From contig NC_135558.1 in the NCBI RefSeq assembly GCF_964340395.1, positions 4,722,001 to 4,786,000 on the forward strand: a DNA stretch of 64,000 bases. The letters are read 5' to 3'. Shown piece by piece: positions 14,338-24,295 of this stretch. The notes beneath the pieces were generated by a model that saw nothing but the letters and a program-made list of their open reading frames with translations, had not been told where the DNA came from and ran no database searches. Each line of letters begins with the position of its first letter. Within the stretch, counting starts at the first letter, position 1. This DNA comes from Glandiceps talaboti (lineage: Eukaryota; Hemichordata; Enteropneusta; Spengelidae). The translations under genes were made by a program, and so were the position numbers.

Positions 14338-16945
14338 ATGTGTCTTTGTCCATTATTACATAATTTCAATTGAATTGCCTGATGTGGAATGATTACCATT
14401 CTTTTTACAAGCCTCAAAATACACACAATATCATGTTTTTATTGCAGATGGGAAAACACCAGGTGCTACAGAAATCGTAATACCTTATACCCTTTACTGG
14501 ACACACTTATTAAGTTAAGGGAGACAACATTAGAAGTAATTGAATATGAGATCCTTATCAATGCTGACCAGTCATCCCCACTGAGTAACACAATAGTGGC
14601 AAACGTACACACAGTCAGACCTACACACAAGCTAATTGCCGCGCGAGTGCCACTTGTAAACACGAGAAAAAGTAATACAATAATTATATCACTTCAAATT
14701 GCTAGTTTTGAAATATAATGTAACCAGGTGAAAATGATATACAACAATAAAACAATAGACATTTTCTACACATAACACTTTGACAGCATGAGGGATAATA
14801 TGCTGTCTTCTAGTGCCCAAATAAGGCCGGGCCGGGCAATACATGTTTTTATAACATATGACATTCTCAGGCACATATTCTTTCCATAGTCAAAGCAAAT
14901 CACGATAAGATTCCTGTGCTTTATGAATAATGCTCGATGCAAATTGGGGTCACTATGGGTCACTAGTCCATACCACGTGGCACGATCTTAGCCAATACGC
15001 CGTATTCCGGTTATCGAAGAAGCCCCGAAAAGATAAAAGATATGATTGTTTGGCCACTAGGGGCGCTGTTTTAGAACCGGAAGTGAGGGCCAGAATTGTA
15101 GCGCATTGTTGCAAAGCACAGAGTCTATAGGCATCGTAACCACTGACTAAAGATTTTCTGTCATTCCCGGTAACTTTACGCTATAATATTGCATTATCGC
15201 CCATCAAATAACGAAATAGCAAATTAACCTCTTGTTCTCCTAATATTTCGCGTAAGTTTGGCTCTGCAATTCGACCGTGAGGAAAACCCAAAAGTAGCAA
15301 CATTTTGAAACGGGTAGTACACTGACATCTCACTCACGTTTTTAGTGTGACATCGTCCATTTGCGTTACCGTTGGAGAAATTGTAGCGATTGCTTCCAGT
15401 CAAACATCGGAACGGAAAAAGGTACAAAAACAGAGGAAAGAACCCTCAAAATCACAATATACGCTACAGTTATTGCAGCTTGTATAAAACCAATCTGATT
15501 AAAATCCGATGTAGATGTCGGCTAATCGTTCATTGCTATTTTACTTTCGTTATTGTGCCTGAATTGACCTTCGTGGTACATGTTTGATCGCCTCCTCTAC
15601 CGATCAGGACAAAAACGTAAACATGTACCACGAAGGTCAATTCAGGCAAAATAACGAAGGTAAAATAGCAATGAACGATTAGCCGACATCTACATCGGAT
15701 TTTAATCAGATCGGTATAAGGTATGGTATGATGAGTGAACCACGTAAACGTTACATGGAAGGCCGATTCATTGAAGGGGTGGGCGGTGTGGTACATCAAT
15801 CACAATAACAATATTTATGATTCGTTGCCGACTTCAATGGGGTTTTTTATACACTGATGGTCCTGAATGAAGAATAGCAAGCTAACCAAAGTGTGATAGT
15901 AAAGATGAGTATATCAATACAAATATGTTTATGCCAACTTATAACCAGTACATGAAATGTTTTTTTCCGGACAAAGTTTTATGATTTCACCCGTGGTGCT
16001 ACACCACTGTTCTAATAAACAAGAAAGGCCTAAGTATGCGGCGACATCAGTTACAATATAAACATGTGGCTTGGTAATTTATTGTCGACCGAACTCTCAA
16101 TATTGCAATGACTGTAGCTGGAAGCTGTTCAATCTGATTAAAATCCTATGTAGATGTCGGCTAATCGTTCATTACTATTTTACCTTCGTTATTTTGCCTG
16201 ATATTATTTTTCTTGGTACATGTTTATATTTTTTAGCCTGATCGTAGAGGAGGCGATCAGGCAAGCTAAAAAATGTAAACATGTACCAAGAAGGTCAATT
16301 CAGGCAAAATAACGAAGGTAAAATAGCAATGAACGATCAGCCAACATCTACATCGGATTTTAATCAGATTGGAAGCTGTTGTCAGATTTGTAATTTTCTA
16401 ATCGTTCTTTTGTCAAGCAACAGACACCAGTAAGGTAAAGAAATATGTTTATCATGTCTACATCGGGTATATTTCGAAGGTCCTCCGTCCAACTTTCAAT
16501 GTTTCCGCTGTCGATTAGTTCTATCTTTTGATGCTTGACATCCACTATTCGTCTCCTCTTCCGTTCTCTCAGAAAATTATCATTTTCTAGTGTTTCAAGA
16601 CCAAGGTTGACAGCATTTCTGGCGATATCTAGTAGATTTAGAAGTAGTAATTTTCCACTCTTTTATGAATGCACGGAGTTCTTTTACGCCCATTTTGTTG
16701 ACAGCTTCATACATCGCCATACTATTAGATGCCATGACGAAAATTCTGGCCCTCACTTTGTCAGATATGGTGCGCCCTCTCGCGATACTTTCCTGCGAAA
16801 CAACCGGAAGTTCGATAACCGGAATACGCCGTATTGGGCAGCAACATATAATATCATGTGTAGTCATATTAAAGTTACACTTACCTTGGGCCAAAACTGG
16901 TTGGTTGGATGACACAGCAACTAGAACTGTTAACAGCGCCAACAT
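824..16945 (-). CDS. Secreted mosaic lectin: signal peptide, CTLD, unnamed module, EGF, CTLD, F5/8 type C (3' end outside window)
   Basis: This is an eight-exon model on the minus strand: 16945-16885, 9825-9519, 8693-8626, 7750-7259, 4717-4595, 2735-2444, 1833-1766 and 1179-824. Every exon is bounded by AG and GT. The phases agree at each junction: 1-1 between modules, 2-2 inside each C-type lectin domain, and 0 at the last donor. The product is an extracellular mosaic of a signal peptide, a C-type lectin-like domain, an unnamed beta-rich module, one EGF domain, a second CTLD and the first part of a discoidin domain. Phase-1 modules are typical of shuffled extracellular proteins. Binding of glycans or other surface ligands is inferred from the families. 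Neither CTLD keeps the usual calcium/sugar motifs. The weakest link is the signal exon, 7 kb from the next exon, so further exons may be missing between them. The discoidin domain must finish left of base 1. Introns hold LINE, MITE and microsatellite insertions. Confidence 0.75.
1766..1833 (-). CDS. CTLD 2, second exon
   Basis: Joining after ATG AG restores serine and continues EEDGYRWRACNCDQNAFFIC, the terminal cysteine region of a CTLD. The exon is 68 bases, the same size and phase as CTLD 1 second exon, which supports duplication of the pair. The donor is GAAT/GTAAGC. Confidence 0.87.
2238..2434. repeat. (CATA)n/(CA)n/(CAGA)n microsatellite
   Basis: Compound array ending only 10 bases from the donor of the CTLD 2 first exon at 2444. 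Confidence 0.95.
2444..2735 (-). CDS. CTLD 2, first exon
   Basis: The peptide reads STTWMRASQICQENGKHLAM, then an NFWFGANDRSCERNWIF strand and NGSDFDCAVM, matching the CTLD W..A...C...G..L and WxG patterns. The NPNEN segment replaces the EPN sugar-binding loop. Acceptor CCATAG is at 2736 and donor ATGAG/GTAAGT is phase 2. The first CTLD disulfide pair is lacking, so it is a short-form domain. Confidence 0.87.
2960..3340. repeat. Second array of the ~145-bp intronic repeat
   Basis: This has the same blocks as bases 1-430 (CCAAACTATATGAAATTTG, GATATTGCCTAATT, ACTCACTAAAACTAAAAG) in the same order and orientation. Confidence 0.6.
4515..4566 (+). repeat. Dispersed repeat with coding-like core, copy 3 (partial)
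   Basis: The frame reads GGAVKEAVVYDNVKYND, matching the [11 protein letters not shown] core at 55.7 kb. Only the core is recognisable. Confidence 0.4.
4595..4717 (-). CDS. EGF domain exon
   Basis: A 123-base phase 1-1 exon encodes one EGF domain with six cysteines: SCDNVQCQNGGTC, then LCTCRPGWTGRACEQ. Spacing fits the EGF consensus (CxxGWTGxxC). The acceptor is TTTTATAG and the donor is CAAG/GTAAGA. It lacks the D/N-x-D/N-E start of calcium-binding EGF domains. It probably acts as a spacer between the unnamed module and CTLD 2. Confidence 0.88.
5077..5132. repeat. (CA)n microsatellite
   Basis: About 27 uninterrupted CA units in the intron between the unnamed module and EGF exons. Confidence 0.95.
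5768..6790 (-). pseudogene. LINE retrotransposon remnant with ORF1 fused to ORF2
   Basis: Read on the minus strand, a broken coding series runs in order. An ORF1-like part has ESFSRRDNVRLYIIKEED, then DIVRAHRVGVRRGNKPRSII and DDKVTALAAR, as in L1-type ORF1. It passes straight into EDPKRFWHTLRRLTISK, the linker before a reverse transcriptase, and on to CPITDEDILASISNF, KGISLLSIFGKIFT and FYCVFVDFSKAFDT (the RT YADFSKAFD region). The endonuclease region between ORF1 and RT is missing. Stops and frameshifts break the RT part, and the YADD box is not seen. It sits in an intron of the lectin gene in the same orientation. Confidence 0.75.
7259..7750 (-). CDS. Unnamed extracellular module, ~164 residues, one exon
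   Basis: A single 492-base exon (acceptor TTTCCACAG/TA, donor ATCAG/GTATGT, phase 1 on both sides) encodes a complete module. Landmarks are ELPYCPGYITGARFISTT, a VWETIL strand, IKFPRDEWIPFQGGEIIGHW and GGGLRWSFD near the end. Alternating hydrophobic residues suggest a beta-sandwich. I recognise the general pattern (PYCPGY ... VGVW ... GD/EIIGxH) as recurring in invertebrate lectin-like mosaics, but I know of no family name and assign no function. Symmetric phase 1-1 borders make it freely shuffled. It lies between CTLD 1 and EGF. Confidence 0.75.
8191..8461. repeat. (AGAT)n/(AGAC)n compound microsatellite
   Basis: Long AGAT tract followed by AGAC and GGCA units, in the intron after CTLD 1. 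Confidence 0.95.
8626..8693 (-). CDS. CTLD 1, second exon
   Basis: This 68-base exon encodes the end of the lectin fold, EQHDYRWEVVWCNLPANFIC, with the last two conserved cysteines. A WND calcium motif is absent (RWEVVW sits at that position). The acceptor is GAGCAG/TGAG and the donor is TATG/GTAAGC, phase 1. Length and phases equal those of the matching exon of CTLD 2. Confidence 0.82.
8936..9078. mobile_element. Foldback (inverted-repeat) element
   Basis: Two ~45-base arms around a centre near 9007. The left arm has CTCCAATATTTTTCTTCATT and GGAAAATACGAGTG; the right arm has their reverse complements with few differences. It has no coding content. Confidence 0.65.
9519..9825 (-). CDS. CTLD 1, first exon
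   Basis: The acceptor is TTGCAG/GT at 9826 and the donor is TTATC/GTAAGTAGG. The peptide has the CTLD core: SLSWFDAQHECTQRKGTLLQI (W..A...C...G..L), then a segment ending in YTNWATVPEDEGKNCVVLS. It has no EPN or QPD motif, so calcium-dependent sugar binding is unlikely by the classical mode. The exon ends in phase 2, exactly as CTLD 2 does. Confidence 0.82.
9909..10106. mobile_element. Foldback MITE, CTGATTAAAATC family, variant interior
   Basis: Near-perfect 198-bp inverted repeat. It begins CAGTCTGATTAAAATCTG and ends with the complement, GATTTTAATCAGATTG. CTACCT flanks it directly on both sides as a probable target duplication. Its termini match the elements at 15491 and 16130 but its arms are otherwise unrelated to theirs. 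Confidence 0.8.
10290..10850. repeat. Minisatellite with GGGCGTGG, about 105-bp unit
   Basis: Five units are marked by GGGCGTGG at 10387, 10497, 10600, 10698 and 10811. Each is followed by TTGTTGCTAGGCA-like sequence and TTTGCATACATTTTT. A related single unit lies at about 39150-39345. Confidence 0.85.
10964..11009. repeat. 46-bp direct repeat, copy 1
   Basis: Contains CAATTTCCCAACTAGACACC and CAAGGTAAT. It matches 11433-11478 with one difference. Confidence 0.85.
11433..11478. repeat. 46-bp direct repeat, copy 2
   Basis: Partner of the copy at 10964, 469 bases downstream. No coding sequence lies between them. Confidence 0.85.
11603..11766. repeat. (GTAT)n/(GT)n microsatellite
   Basis: GTAT array passing into GT and CG-containing alternating purine-pyrimidine sequence. 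Confidence 0.95.
12748..12795. repeat. (CA)n microsatellite
   Basis: About 23 CA units. Confidence 0.95.
13596..13922 (-). other. Open frame of unknown origin in lectin intron 1
   Basis: A minus-strand reading frame contains IIVGVCSEKNPAYVSYVPY, LEQRCKNVCRQFGSKIVNVE and KTKVTFKCRT. Its composition looks more coding-like than its surroundings. It has several cysteines but no domain I recognise, and no clean splice pair in phase 1-1. It could be a decayed transposon ORF or an unplaced exon of the lectin gene. Confidence 0.25.
14283..14337. repeat. (GACA)n microsatellite
   Basis: About 13 GACA units. Confidence 0.95.
14993..15120 (+). pseudogene. Fragment related to the SWIM/YqaJ-type gene piece at 16.4-16.86 kb
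   Basis: The segment starts with CCAATACGCCGTATTCCGGT, which is part of a 27-base exact reverse complement of 16812-16838. Further on, GGAAGTGAGGGCCAGAATT resembles the complement near 16750. In protein terms, EVRARIVA here parallels KVRARIFV there. Only about 130 bases are recognisable. Confidence 0.45.
15491..15713. mobile_element. Foldback MITE (Mutator-like), copy A
   Basis: 223-bp near-perfect inverted repeat beginning CAATCTGATTAAAATCC. The 9-base flanks GTATAAAAC and GTATAAGGT share their first six bases, consistent with an aged 9-bp target duplication. Arms carry GTAGATGTCGGCTAATCGTT and AACATGTACC. Confidence 0.85.
16130..16371. mobile_element. Foldback MITE (Mutator-like), copy B
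   Basis: 242-bp inverted repeat closely matching the element at 15491, with a perfect 9-bp direct duplication GAAGCTGTT on both sides (16121-16129 and 16372-16380). Nine-base duplications are typical of Mutator-like elements. It has no coding capacity. It landed inside the SWIM/YqaJ-like fragment. Confidence 0.9.
16381..16862 (-). pseudogene. Broken gene fragment, SAP-like start of a SWIM/YqaJ-type family
   Basis: The minus-strand translation has GRTISDKVRARIFVMASNSM, then MGVKELRAFIKEWKITTSKS, a SAP-like helix pair. After a one-base frameshift near 16600 it continues LLDIARNAVNLGLE, ESWTEDLRNIPDVDMINIFL and ENYKSDNS. I recognise this layout (ELKxFLK, then WTEDxxxIPxxxxxxIxxYL, then YKS) from the amino-terminal part of a multicopy invertebrate family that carries SWIM zinc fingers and a YqaJ nuclease. 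Those later domains are not present here. The MITE at 16130-16371 cuts it at the YKS region. It lies within intron 1 of the lectin model. Confidence 0.5.
16885..16945 (-). CDS. Signal-peptide exon (proposed first coding exon of the lectin mosaic)
   Basis: An ATG at 16945 opens 20 residues beginning MLALLTVLVAVSS and ending in VLAQ, followed by a strong donor (CAAG/GTAAGTG) in phase 1. The run is hydrophobic with a small-residue cleavage region, as in a secretory signal. Phase 1 is what the downstream CTLD exon at 9825 needs. It could instead belong to another gene, because 7 kb of repeat-rich intron separates it from the next convincing exon. Confidence 0.6.
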
Positions 16946-16999
16946 CTTTTCGGATGAGATTGATGTTCAGCTCCAATTCTGGTTAAACGAGGGAGAATA

Positions 17000-19300
17000 A
17001 TAAGTATACTTAGTGCCAATAGCAATATTTCCATCGAAACATCATAGACACAATAAACAAAATCAACAACCGGAGGCAACTTGATCAGTGAAATTTTGTG
17101 CACATGAAAAAAAAAATATAAAAGTGGAAAATTGATGAAATTGCATCCATTAAAAGTGTACATCTATTCTTCTTTCCTTAAATATTATCACTGCCTTATT
17201 AGAAGAACTGTTGGGCGTTGATAGATTTATGTGCTCTTCTGAGTGTCTTCTAGTTTGATACATATATAAATTGATGAGGGACAAGACGTGTAAATTTGCA
17301 TAATACAGTGTATCTCCTATGACACTCAACATTCATTTCCATTAAACATTTCTGGCTAGAGTTTTAGTTGCCTGAAACTTAGAGTGTAGAAAGCTCCCAA
17401 GTAGCTGACCATGCAAAAACTAAAAAGAATGAGTATATCATTATATCTTTTGAAAAATACTCAGTCTAATTCAGTTCACATAAATGAAATTTAGCTAATA
17501 TAAATTATTACTAGTAAGCTTATCATGTGATGAGTATATGTACATGTATTTCCTGTCTGGATCTAGCAATCTGCCCTTTAATATTGAATAAAAAGTTACG
17601 GTAAACCTGGTTACATTTAATTAGACAATTTTTATCCTTACACAGGACTGTGACATCATGATGTCTTCGTGTGACACGCTCCATACAATAATCAAATATA
17701 TATCCACTATATGGCGAATTACAATATATCTGCTAATTAGTTGTTCATGTTATCTAGCTGTAGGTAGAGTAGTGGCAAGTTTAAATCTTGAGTGAAAGCT
17801 CATGTTTGAATCTGCATGTTACCATGTTAAAACTGTATACTAGTTGTTGTTGGAGTATCATTTTTCGATAAGACAATAACAATACATAATTAAAAGTGTT
17901 ACAATACCAATAATTAGACATTGTACATGCTATTCAGTGGTGGATATTATCCATAATCACTACAGTAACAGGCAGAAATCGTAATCGCCGTTGAGGGCGC
18001 GGATGTTTTGGGTGTGAACCCCAACATCAATTTGGTTTAATTTATGCGAGAATACAGCTACAAAAAATACGTTTACCCACTGGTGTACGATATTAAAATT
18101 AAACTGCAGCTAAATAATGAATATTGAACTAACTTAACTGCTAATAACTAAAACCAATATCAAGTCATAACAAATAGTTTGATGTAGTCTACACAAATAT
18201 GTGAGTAAAATGCATATGATACTATTCTTGAGATCATCAATCGGTAAAAGTAAATGAGTTTTGGGATATATAAAATCACCATCTTCACACTGGGAACTGA
18301 AAGCATATATGTGAAGATTTACATGTTTTTGACTGCTTTGTTCTCAAGGTGTATCTTTAGTTTTTATCAGGTAGTTCATATAAGTGTACACATAGGTGTT
18401 AACTGCCCATTCACATTTCGAGCCCTTGTGTAACATTCGCTGTCGAGCTTATGGTAATCCTCCTTCTTACCATAACAAGCTAAGCACCTTCTTATTTGTC
18501 TATGTTCTTATCTCCTTCCACTGTACCATGCATAAGCTGGATGGCTCAAAAGCAGGACTGAACAATTAACACCTTATGTGTCCACTTAGTAAACTAGCTG
18601 ATAACAGCTAAAGATACACCTTGATCACGAGAATAAATTACACTCAACATTTATAATATTAATCATATTTATTTAAAGACAGAACTGCCCTATATAAAGA
18701 GGATTGTGGCTAATCTATGCAAATGCGGGAAATTCAAAATGTTGTACAGAGCACTAGCTTCTGGGTCTTGTTTTAAGCATTTTTTTATGTGCTCCGAGAA
18801 ACACACAGGTCATGTATCATGTACAAATTGTTTGTGAATGTCGTACGATGGTAACTTGATACACGAATTAGTTGAAAATCAGTCTGTTTGTTTCATAGAA
18901 TTAAATAACCTTTCCAAATGAGACAAAGTCCCCTGCAAACAGCTGCTTAGATTGTGTGTCATTCAGGATTATTCAAATATGTGGCATTTGCATGTGAAAA
19001 CCCCAGATATAGGGAATGTTTATATTTTGGTGATTACTTGCCAGTGAATCATCACAAGTTCTCCACCTCCAAACATACAGTCAGTCATATGCAAAATAGG
19101 GTCCCAGGCGCCGCCAGTTGCATGTTTAAAGGGCTAATTTGCAATCTCGGGTCAGTGTCTCAATACTTTCCATTGTGTATTAAGCCAACATTTTCACAAG
19201 TTCAGTCCCAAAATGTATCTATTTTTCAAAACTACAGAGACAGTTTCTTTCCTGTATATTCATAATACCGTATTTCAACATCAGGAAATAAAACATCTAC
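17000..19300. other. No gene seen
   Basis: AT-rich sequence with no coding signal on either strand. It includes one SINE-like repeat at about 17900-18070. Confidence 0.6.
17900..18070 (-). repeat. SINE-like dispersed repeat with hairpin, copy 1
   Basis: Read on the minus strand: a TAGCTGTA block, the hairpin GATGTT-GGGGTTCACACCC-AAAACATC (18002-18028), CGCGCCCTCAACGGC, and a tail AATTATTGGTATTGTAAC. Relatives lie at 32.1, 41.0 and 51.8 kb. The loop GGTTCACACCC resembles a Pol III B box. Confidence 0.6.
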
Positions 19301-19323
19301 AATACTCTTAAAATAACAGTTTC

Positions 19324-19608
<285 letters not shown>

Positions 19609-20315
19609 AACAGGTACAAGAATACAGGAAAACGTGTATCAAAATATCGACAAAATAATGGGTGGACTTACAGCGTAAGTGACCTGTAAAATCTTCTAAC
19701 TATTACTGGCTAATGTACCTTCACTCAATAAATATCCAGACAGGAATTGAAGTTAGATAAATCATTCCCAGCCAAAATGGCCCCAAATAGTACTCTTTAC
19801 TTTGAAAATTCGACAATTTTCATATATTATTGTCTGGTATATACTCCTCTGTATGCAAAACGCATTATGTGAAACCTGGAGACATAGTCATCGATAGAAG
19901 TCTGCTGATCGGCTAAGAAAGGGGGCGATGGCTATGACCTCTAGTTAAATACCACATGATAATGAAACTTTAATTTGCACATGGAGGAGTTACTACCGCA
20001 CTGCTGGTTCAGTGTCCGCCCTTGTGTTCTTTCCATTAAGGTTAGGGAAATATATTCTCGTCAAACGTTGCTGTATTTACGACACAATGAAAACGACAAC
20101 CTAAGAAATACTACGTGCCCTGTGATCATGGGATATGTCATATTCTTGTGATTTCCCAAAATCAGAATGGCTTCGTACAAGCTTACATACCACCCAGTCT
20201 CTCTGCTTGGAAACATGACCGTCTACTCCCTAGTTTTCACTTTCCGATAAAGACATTGCAAATATTCACACGATACAGTGAACAATGGAGGAAAATTTTT
20301 CATCACGACAGCATC

Positions 20316-22343
20316 CAGGGCCGTAGCCTGACCAAATTGCCAAGGGGGCAGAACTTTGTCTTGGTGCAATCACGCATTTAAAATTTAGAAAAGTGCTAAT
20401 TTACATAAATGTGCATGCAATTTACATAATATATATTTTAGCATACGCTAGGTCAGAAAAAAAAATGCTGGTCAATGGGTAACCTAACCCATCACATTGG
20501 GTAAGTAGGTCGATTTCATTTTTTTACAATGCTTGACAACGATAAAACAAACCATATATAATGATAGCAAAATATTTCAGGTCGAGTTAAAATAGAACTT
20601 ATTCAGTCATCTTGATACTATCTCTATGCAAGTTAGGAAATGTACACAATTTACGGTTAAACAAATGGTGTAGTTCCTCTCACCCTCTCTTCTCAAAAAA
20701 TGTTAAGCCCCGCCAATTGAAACTCAAGCATTATTTTAGCCACCCCTTCTGTCACTATACTACAGTGGAGATATAAAATCGTATGGTACAATGATGCATT
20801 GGAAGGAGACAACTCCAAAGGTGAAAAAATTGAAAATAAGACAGTGTAGAAGGCCATTTAGAGGCATAAAATATTAAACCATAGACATAATAAAATACCA
20901 GAATTGAAACAATTATGCTATGCATTACATATTATCTGGAAATGTATTTTGTTGTGGCAAAGCTGAAAGATATTATGCGGATGTGCACATGGTAAATGAC
21001 TTCTCCTGAAGTTTAATTTGGTTCCAAAAAAATCCCGAATAAAGAGCAAAACATTTCAAGACTTTCTGACTTTTGATGGTCCAATGGTCGTAAACTTTTG
21101 TTCAATTCTTTTTAGTGCACATTGGATATTTAATCCCAATTCATGCTTGTATGCAACATCAGAGCCAAGTAAACCACTGTATAAGATATTATATAATTTG
21201 GAATAGACTAAAATGTATATTGTTACATGTACTATTCAGAAAATATAAAGAAATATCCTTAATTTTGAAAAACAAAATGCGAAGCCCGGATGAGGATATA
21301 TTGCCCATCACCAGAAAAAAATATATGGGTAGGCTGAGCAGCTTTTTCCTTTTTTTCTCGCCTAATGTCGTATCTTTCAAAATAGTTGCCGAAAAGATGT
21401 CACATTCAAAGTAAAAAAATGGATGATGCTTTCTCAAATAAGTAACACAACAAAATGATCATTTCTTTACCCAACTCCCAAAACTGTTATGGCCTTGTTT
21501 GTGTCGGAACCCAAGGTGAACTCGGTGAATCTCCTTGTCATTATCATTATAATGGAAATTAAAGTTTGGATTTTGATGTCGAAGGTACAGCTCTGTTTAC
21601 AAATTCAGGGCCATTCTTTCCATAGCAAATTAGCAAATTGTCGCTTCAAAATGAATTGCGGAATAACGCTAGTGTCAGTGTGAAATGAGATAATTATATC
21701 AAACAACATTTTTACCAAAGACAACGTCGAACACAATTATTGAAAGAAATATCTTCAAATAGTCGATCTTAAACTGCTTACCTAGTTTAATAGTTTTTCA
21801 GGGCCACCAAATATTCCAAAAAGTTATCAGTATGAAATGTTTTAATATAAGGAACAAGATGTAAATGAGATCGAGCGCATCTTCGGAGTCACTGCATGCA
21901 GCATAGCAGGCGACCTCACGTTGAACGACTTTTTCCGTCTTTTTTTTTTGAGTTTCACTCGCTGACATTATAATTGCGACTTGCTATCTTCAAATGAAGG
22001 AGACTTTCAAGACTACTGTTACTCGCGGAAAATGCACAGTGCATGTGCGCACTTCTTTTGTACTTTCCCGCACAAAGAACTTTTAATTTACTGCAAAAAG
22101 TTGCAATTTTTAACTGGACACATTTTTATTCAAAGTTAAGTCAGCGTACAAAAGCGATATAAGATACATATTAGCCAGGAGTCAGTGTACAGTCACTTTA
22201 GTGAACTATCCATTTAAATCGCGCATGCTAGGAATCGTCACGTAAATAATAATAGCATCGCAAGTTATTCAAAAAGTAACTTTTCTTTTTTCCAAAATCT
22301 CAGGGGGCAGCTGCCCCCTTGCCCCCCGCAGGCTACGGTACTG
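20316..22343. mobile_element. Non-autonomous DNA transposon, ~2.03 kb, with inverted termini
   Basis: The left end reads CAGGGCCGTAGCCTG, followed shortly by GCCAAGGGGGCAG. The right end, complemented, reads CAGTACCGTAGCCTG, then GGCAAGGGGGCAG. The pentamer GCATC lies directly outside both ends (20311-20315 and 22344-22348), a likely 5-bp target duplication. No transposase frame is seen inside. CAG-starting termini suggest the hAT superfamily, but the duplication length is shorter than the usual 8. Confidence 0.7.
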
Positions 22344-22348
22344 GCATC

Positions 22349-24290
22349 AGTATTAGATTCGTGAACATTTAAGTGTCAGATTCGTAAAATTTAAAAATCT
22401 AAGTATCAGATTGGTGAAATTTAAACATTTAAGTGCGATTTTAATGTCCTATGATCAGGATTCAATAGATTGCTTTTTTACATATCCAATTGCATCAGCA
22501 CTGGCTACATTGAATATGCTCCGGAAGAGTGGTAATTTACATCTAAAGGCAATTACCAATACACTCACGAATAACCTTGACAGTTTTAATATAAGAATAT
22601 ATGATATATATGTGGGGGAGGGGGTGTGTGTCTGTCTCTGTGTTTGTGTGTCTGTTTGTAAAATGTTGACTATCTCAAGTTAAATATTCATATACACTTT
22701 TCTCATCCATCTATTTATATCATATCATATACACAATGCATATAATTTATTTGTTGAGACATAATGAAATAAAATAGAACTGAGTATGCACAAGAAACAT
22801 ATATGATCTGAAAACGCTCCTGGGGATTTCTGACTGAATTATAACATGATTAAATTTAAAAATGGTTTGGTTCCGGTTACCCGACCCCACCTAGTCCTTC
22901 ATTGCTGATCCTAAACATTATTTTTACGTATTCGAGAAAAAAATTATAAAATCGCAAAAAAAATTGTGAAGTCTCGCGAGAAATAGTGGCTCTGGAAACT
23001 GACATCAACTTAAAAAGACAATATAAAACTGTTCTTCAAAGCTACAATGGCTGTAAATCCGATGGGAAGAAACCAATAACACAGAAACCATATGGAAAGT
23101 AACGGTAAAAATAACTGCCTGAACTAGACACTCACACATTAATGAATTATGAAAATTATGATTTTCCATATGCAAATATTTTGCTCTCAAAAATAATTAT
23201 ACACACAAACACTGACAATGAGTTAATGATCATGCAATTTTAGAAAATCAAATTATGCAAATAATTAAAATCGGATTTAAAAACAAAAATTACACATTAG
23301 AACAACCATATCATAGTATACATCTGCCAAGTACTATTTCACTTATAGATTAAGTGCATGACTGTAAGAAATGTATTGTTTGGTTGATATTCACGTGACT
23401 AATACCATGAATACACGGTGATTACATGCACACATTCGGTTCACAAGTAGTATTTCTATTCTATTCTATTTCACACTATTTCCACCTAATTGTATTTCAT
23501 TTGAACAAACTCCTTGAGATACAGAGAGCCATGTGTCCATATGTTCCTTTCTGTTCAGATTTACTGCCATGTGTCAAAACACTACTCAAATCAAACAATA
23601 AAGCATTGATTACTACTATCAGATACAGATTGCTGCATATTGTTGTTTTATACATTATAATTCCGAAATAAATACCCAATTCTAATCCATATAAAAGTAC
23701 AGCAAAAGGAGATGCTACGACTTCTTGCGTTTGGCATTGCTAACCATAATTGTTTAACTTACCAAATGAAGCTGATGGAAACGGAGTCCTTATGGATATT
23801 TATAAAGAGTGTGATATTACTTGAATAAAAACAAATATCTAATAAATAAACTGTACAAATGTACACTTACACCAATTGAAACAAATCTCTGAAAGTATGA
23901 AAACTAAGCAAATGCCGAAATAATATTAAAACTATCGAATATATTTCATACATGACAAAAATGAAGTTGTTTGGTTTGTGCGTCAAGTTTTCTCCAAATA
24001 AAATCAACGTCATAGATGACGAAACTGGCTCAGTTATATTCACTCTTTTGATTTATTTGAAGTTTGAACGATCACGCTATATTCCTTTAGGTATACAGTC
24101 ATGCAAGAAAGTAAAATCCCGAATATGTCTGAGATGTTCCGAGGCAATTGTACGAATACTCATGCATGAGACTGTCTAAATGTACGGTTGACAAAACGTT
24201 TATAGATGGAATGAAGTAAAAGGGTAATCCTGGTCGGTAAGGAACCCTGGCAACAGTATAAGTTTGCTAAAGTGGAGGATTGGGTATTTA
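22349..24290. other. No gene seen
   Basis: AT-rich; short GT-rich stretch near 22620; no supported coding sequence or recognisable repeat. Confidence 0.55.
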
Positions 24291-24295
24291 TTTTG

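Noticed and set aside
14466-14663. Minus-strand frame starting MFTSGTRAAISLCVGLTVCT, signal-peptide-like
   Set aside because: Hydrophobic start but no donor in phase 1, no clear cleavage region and no homology; not usable as a first exon.
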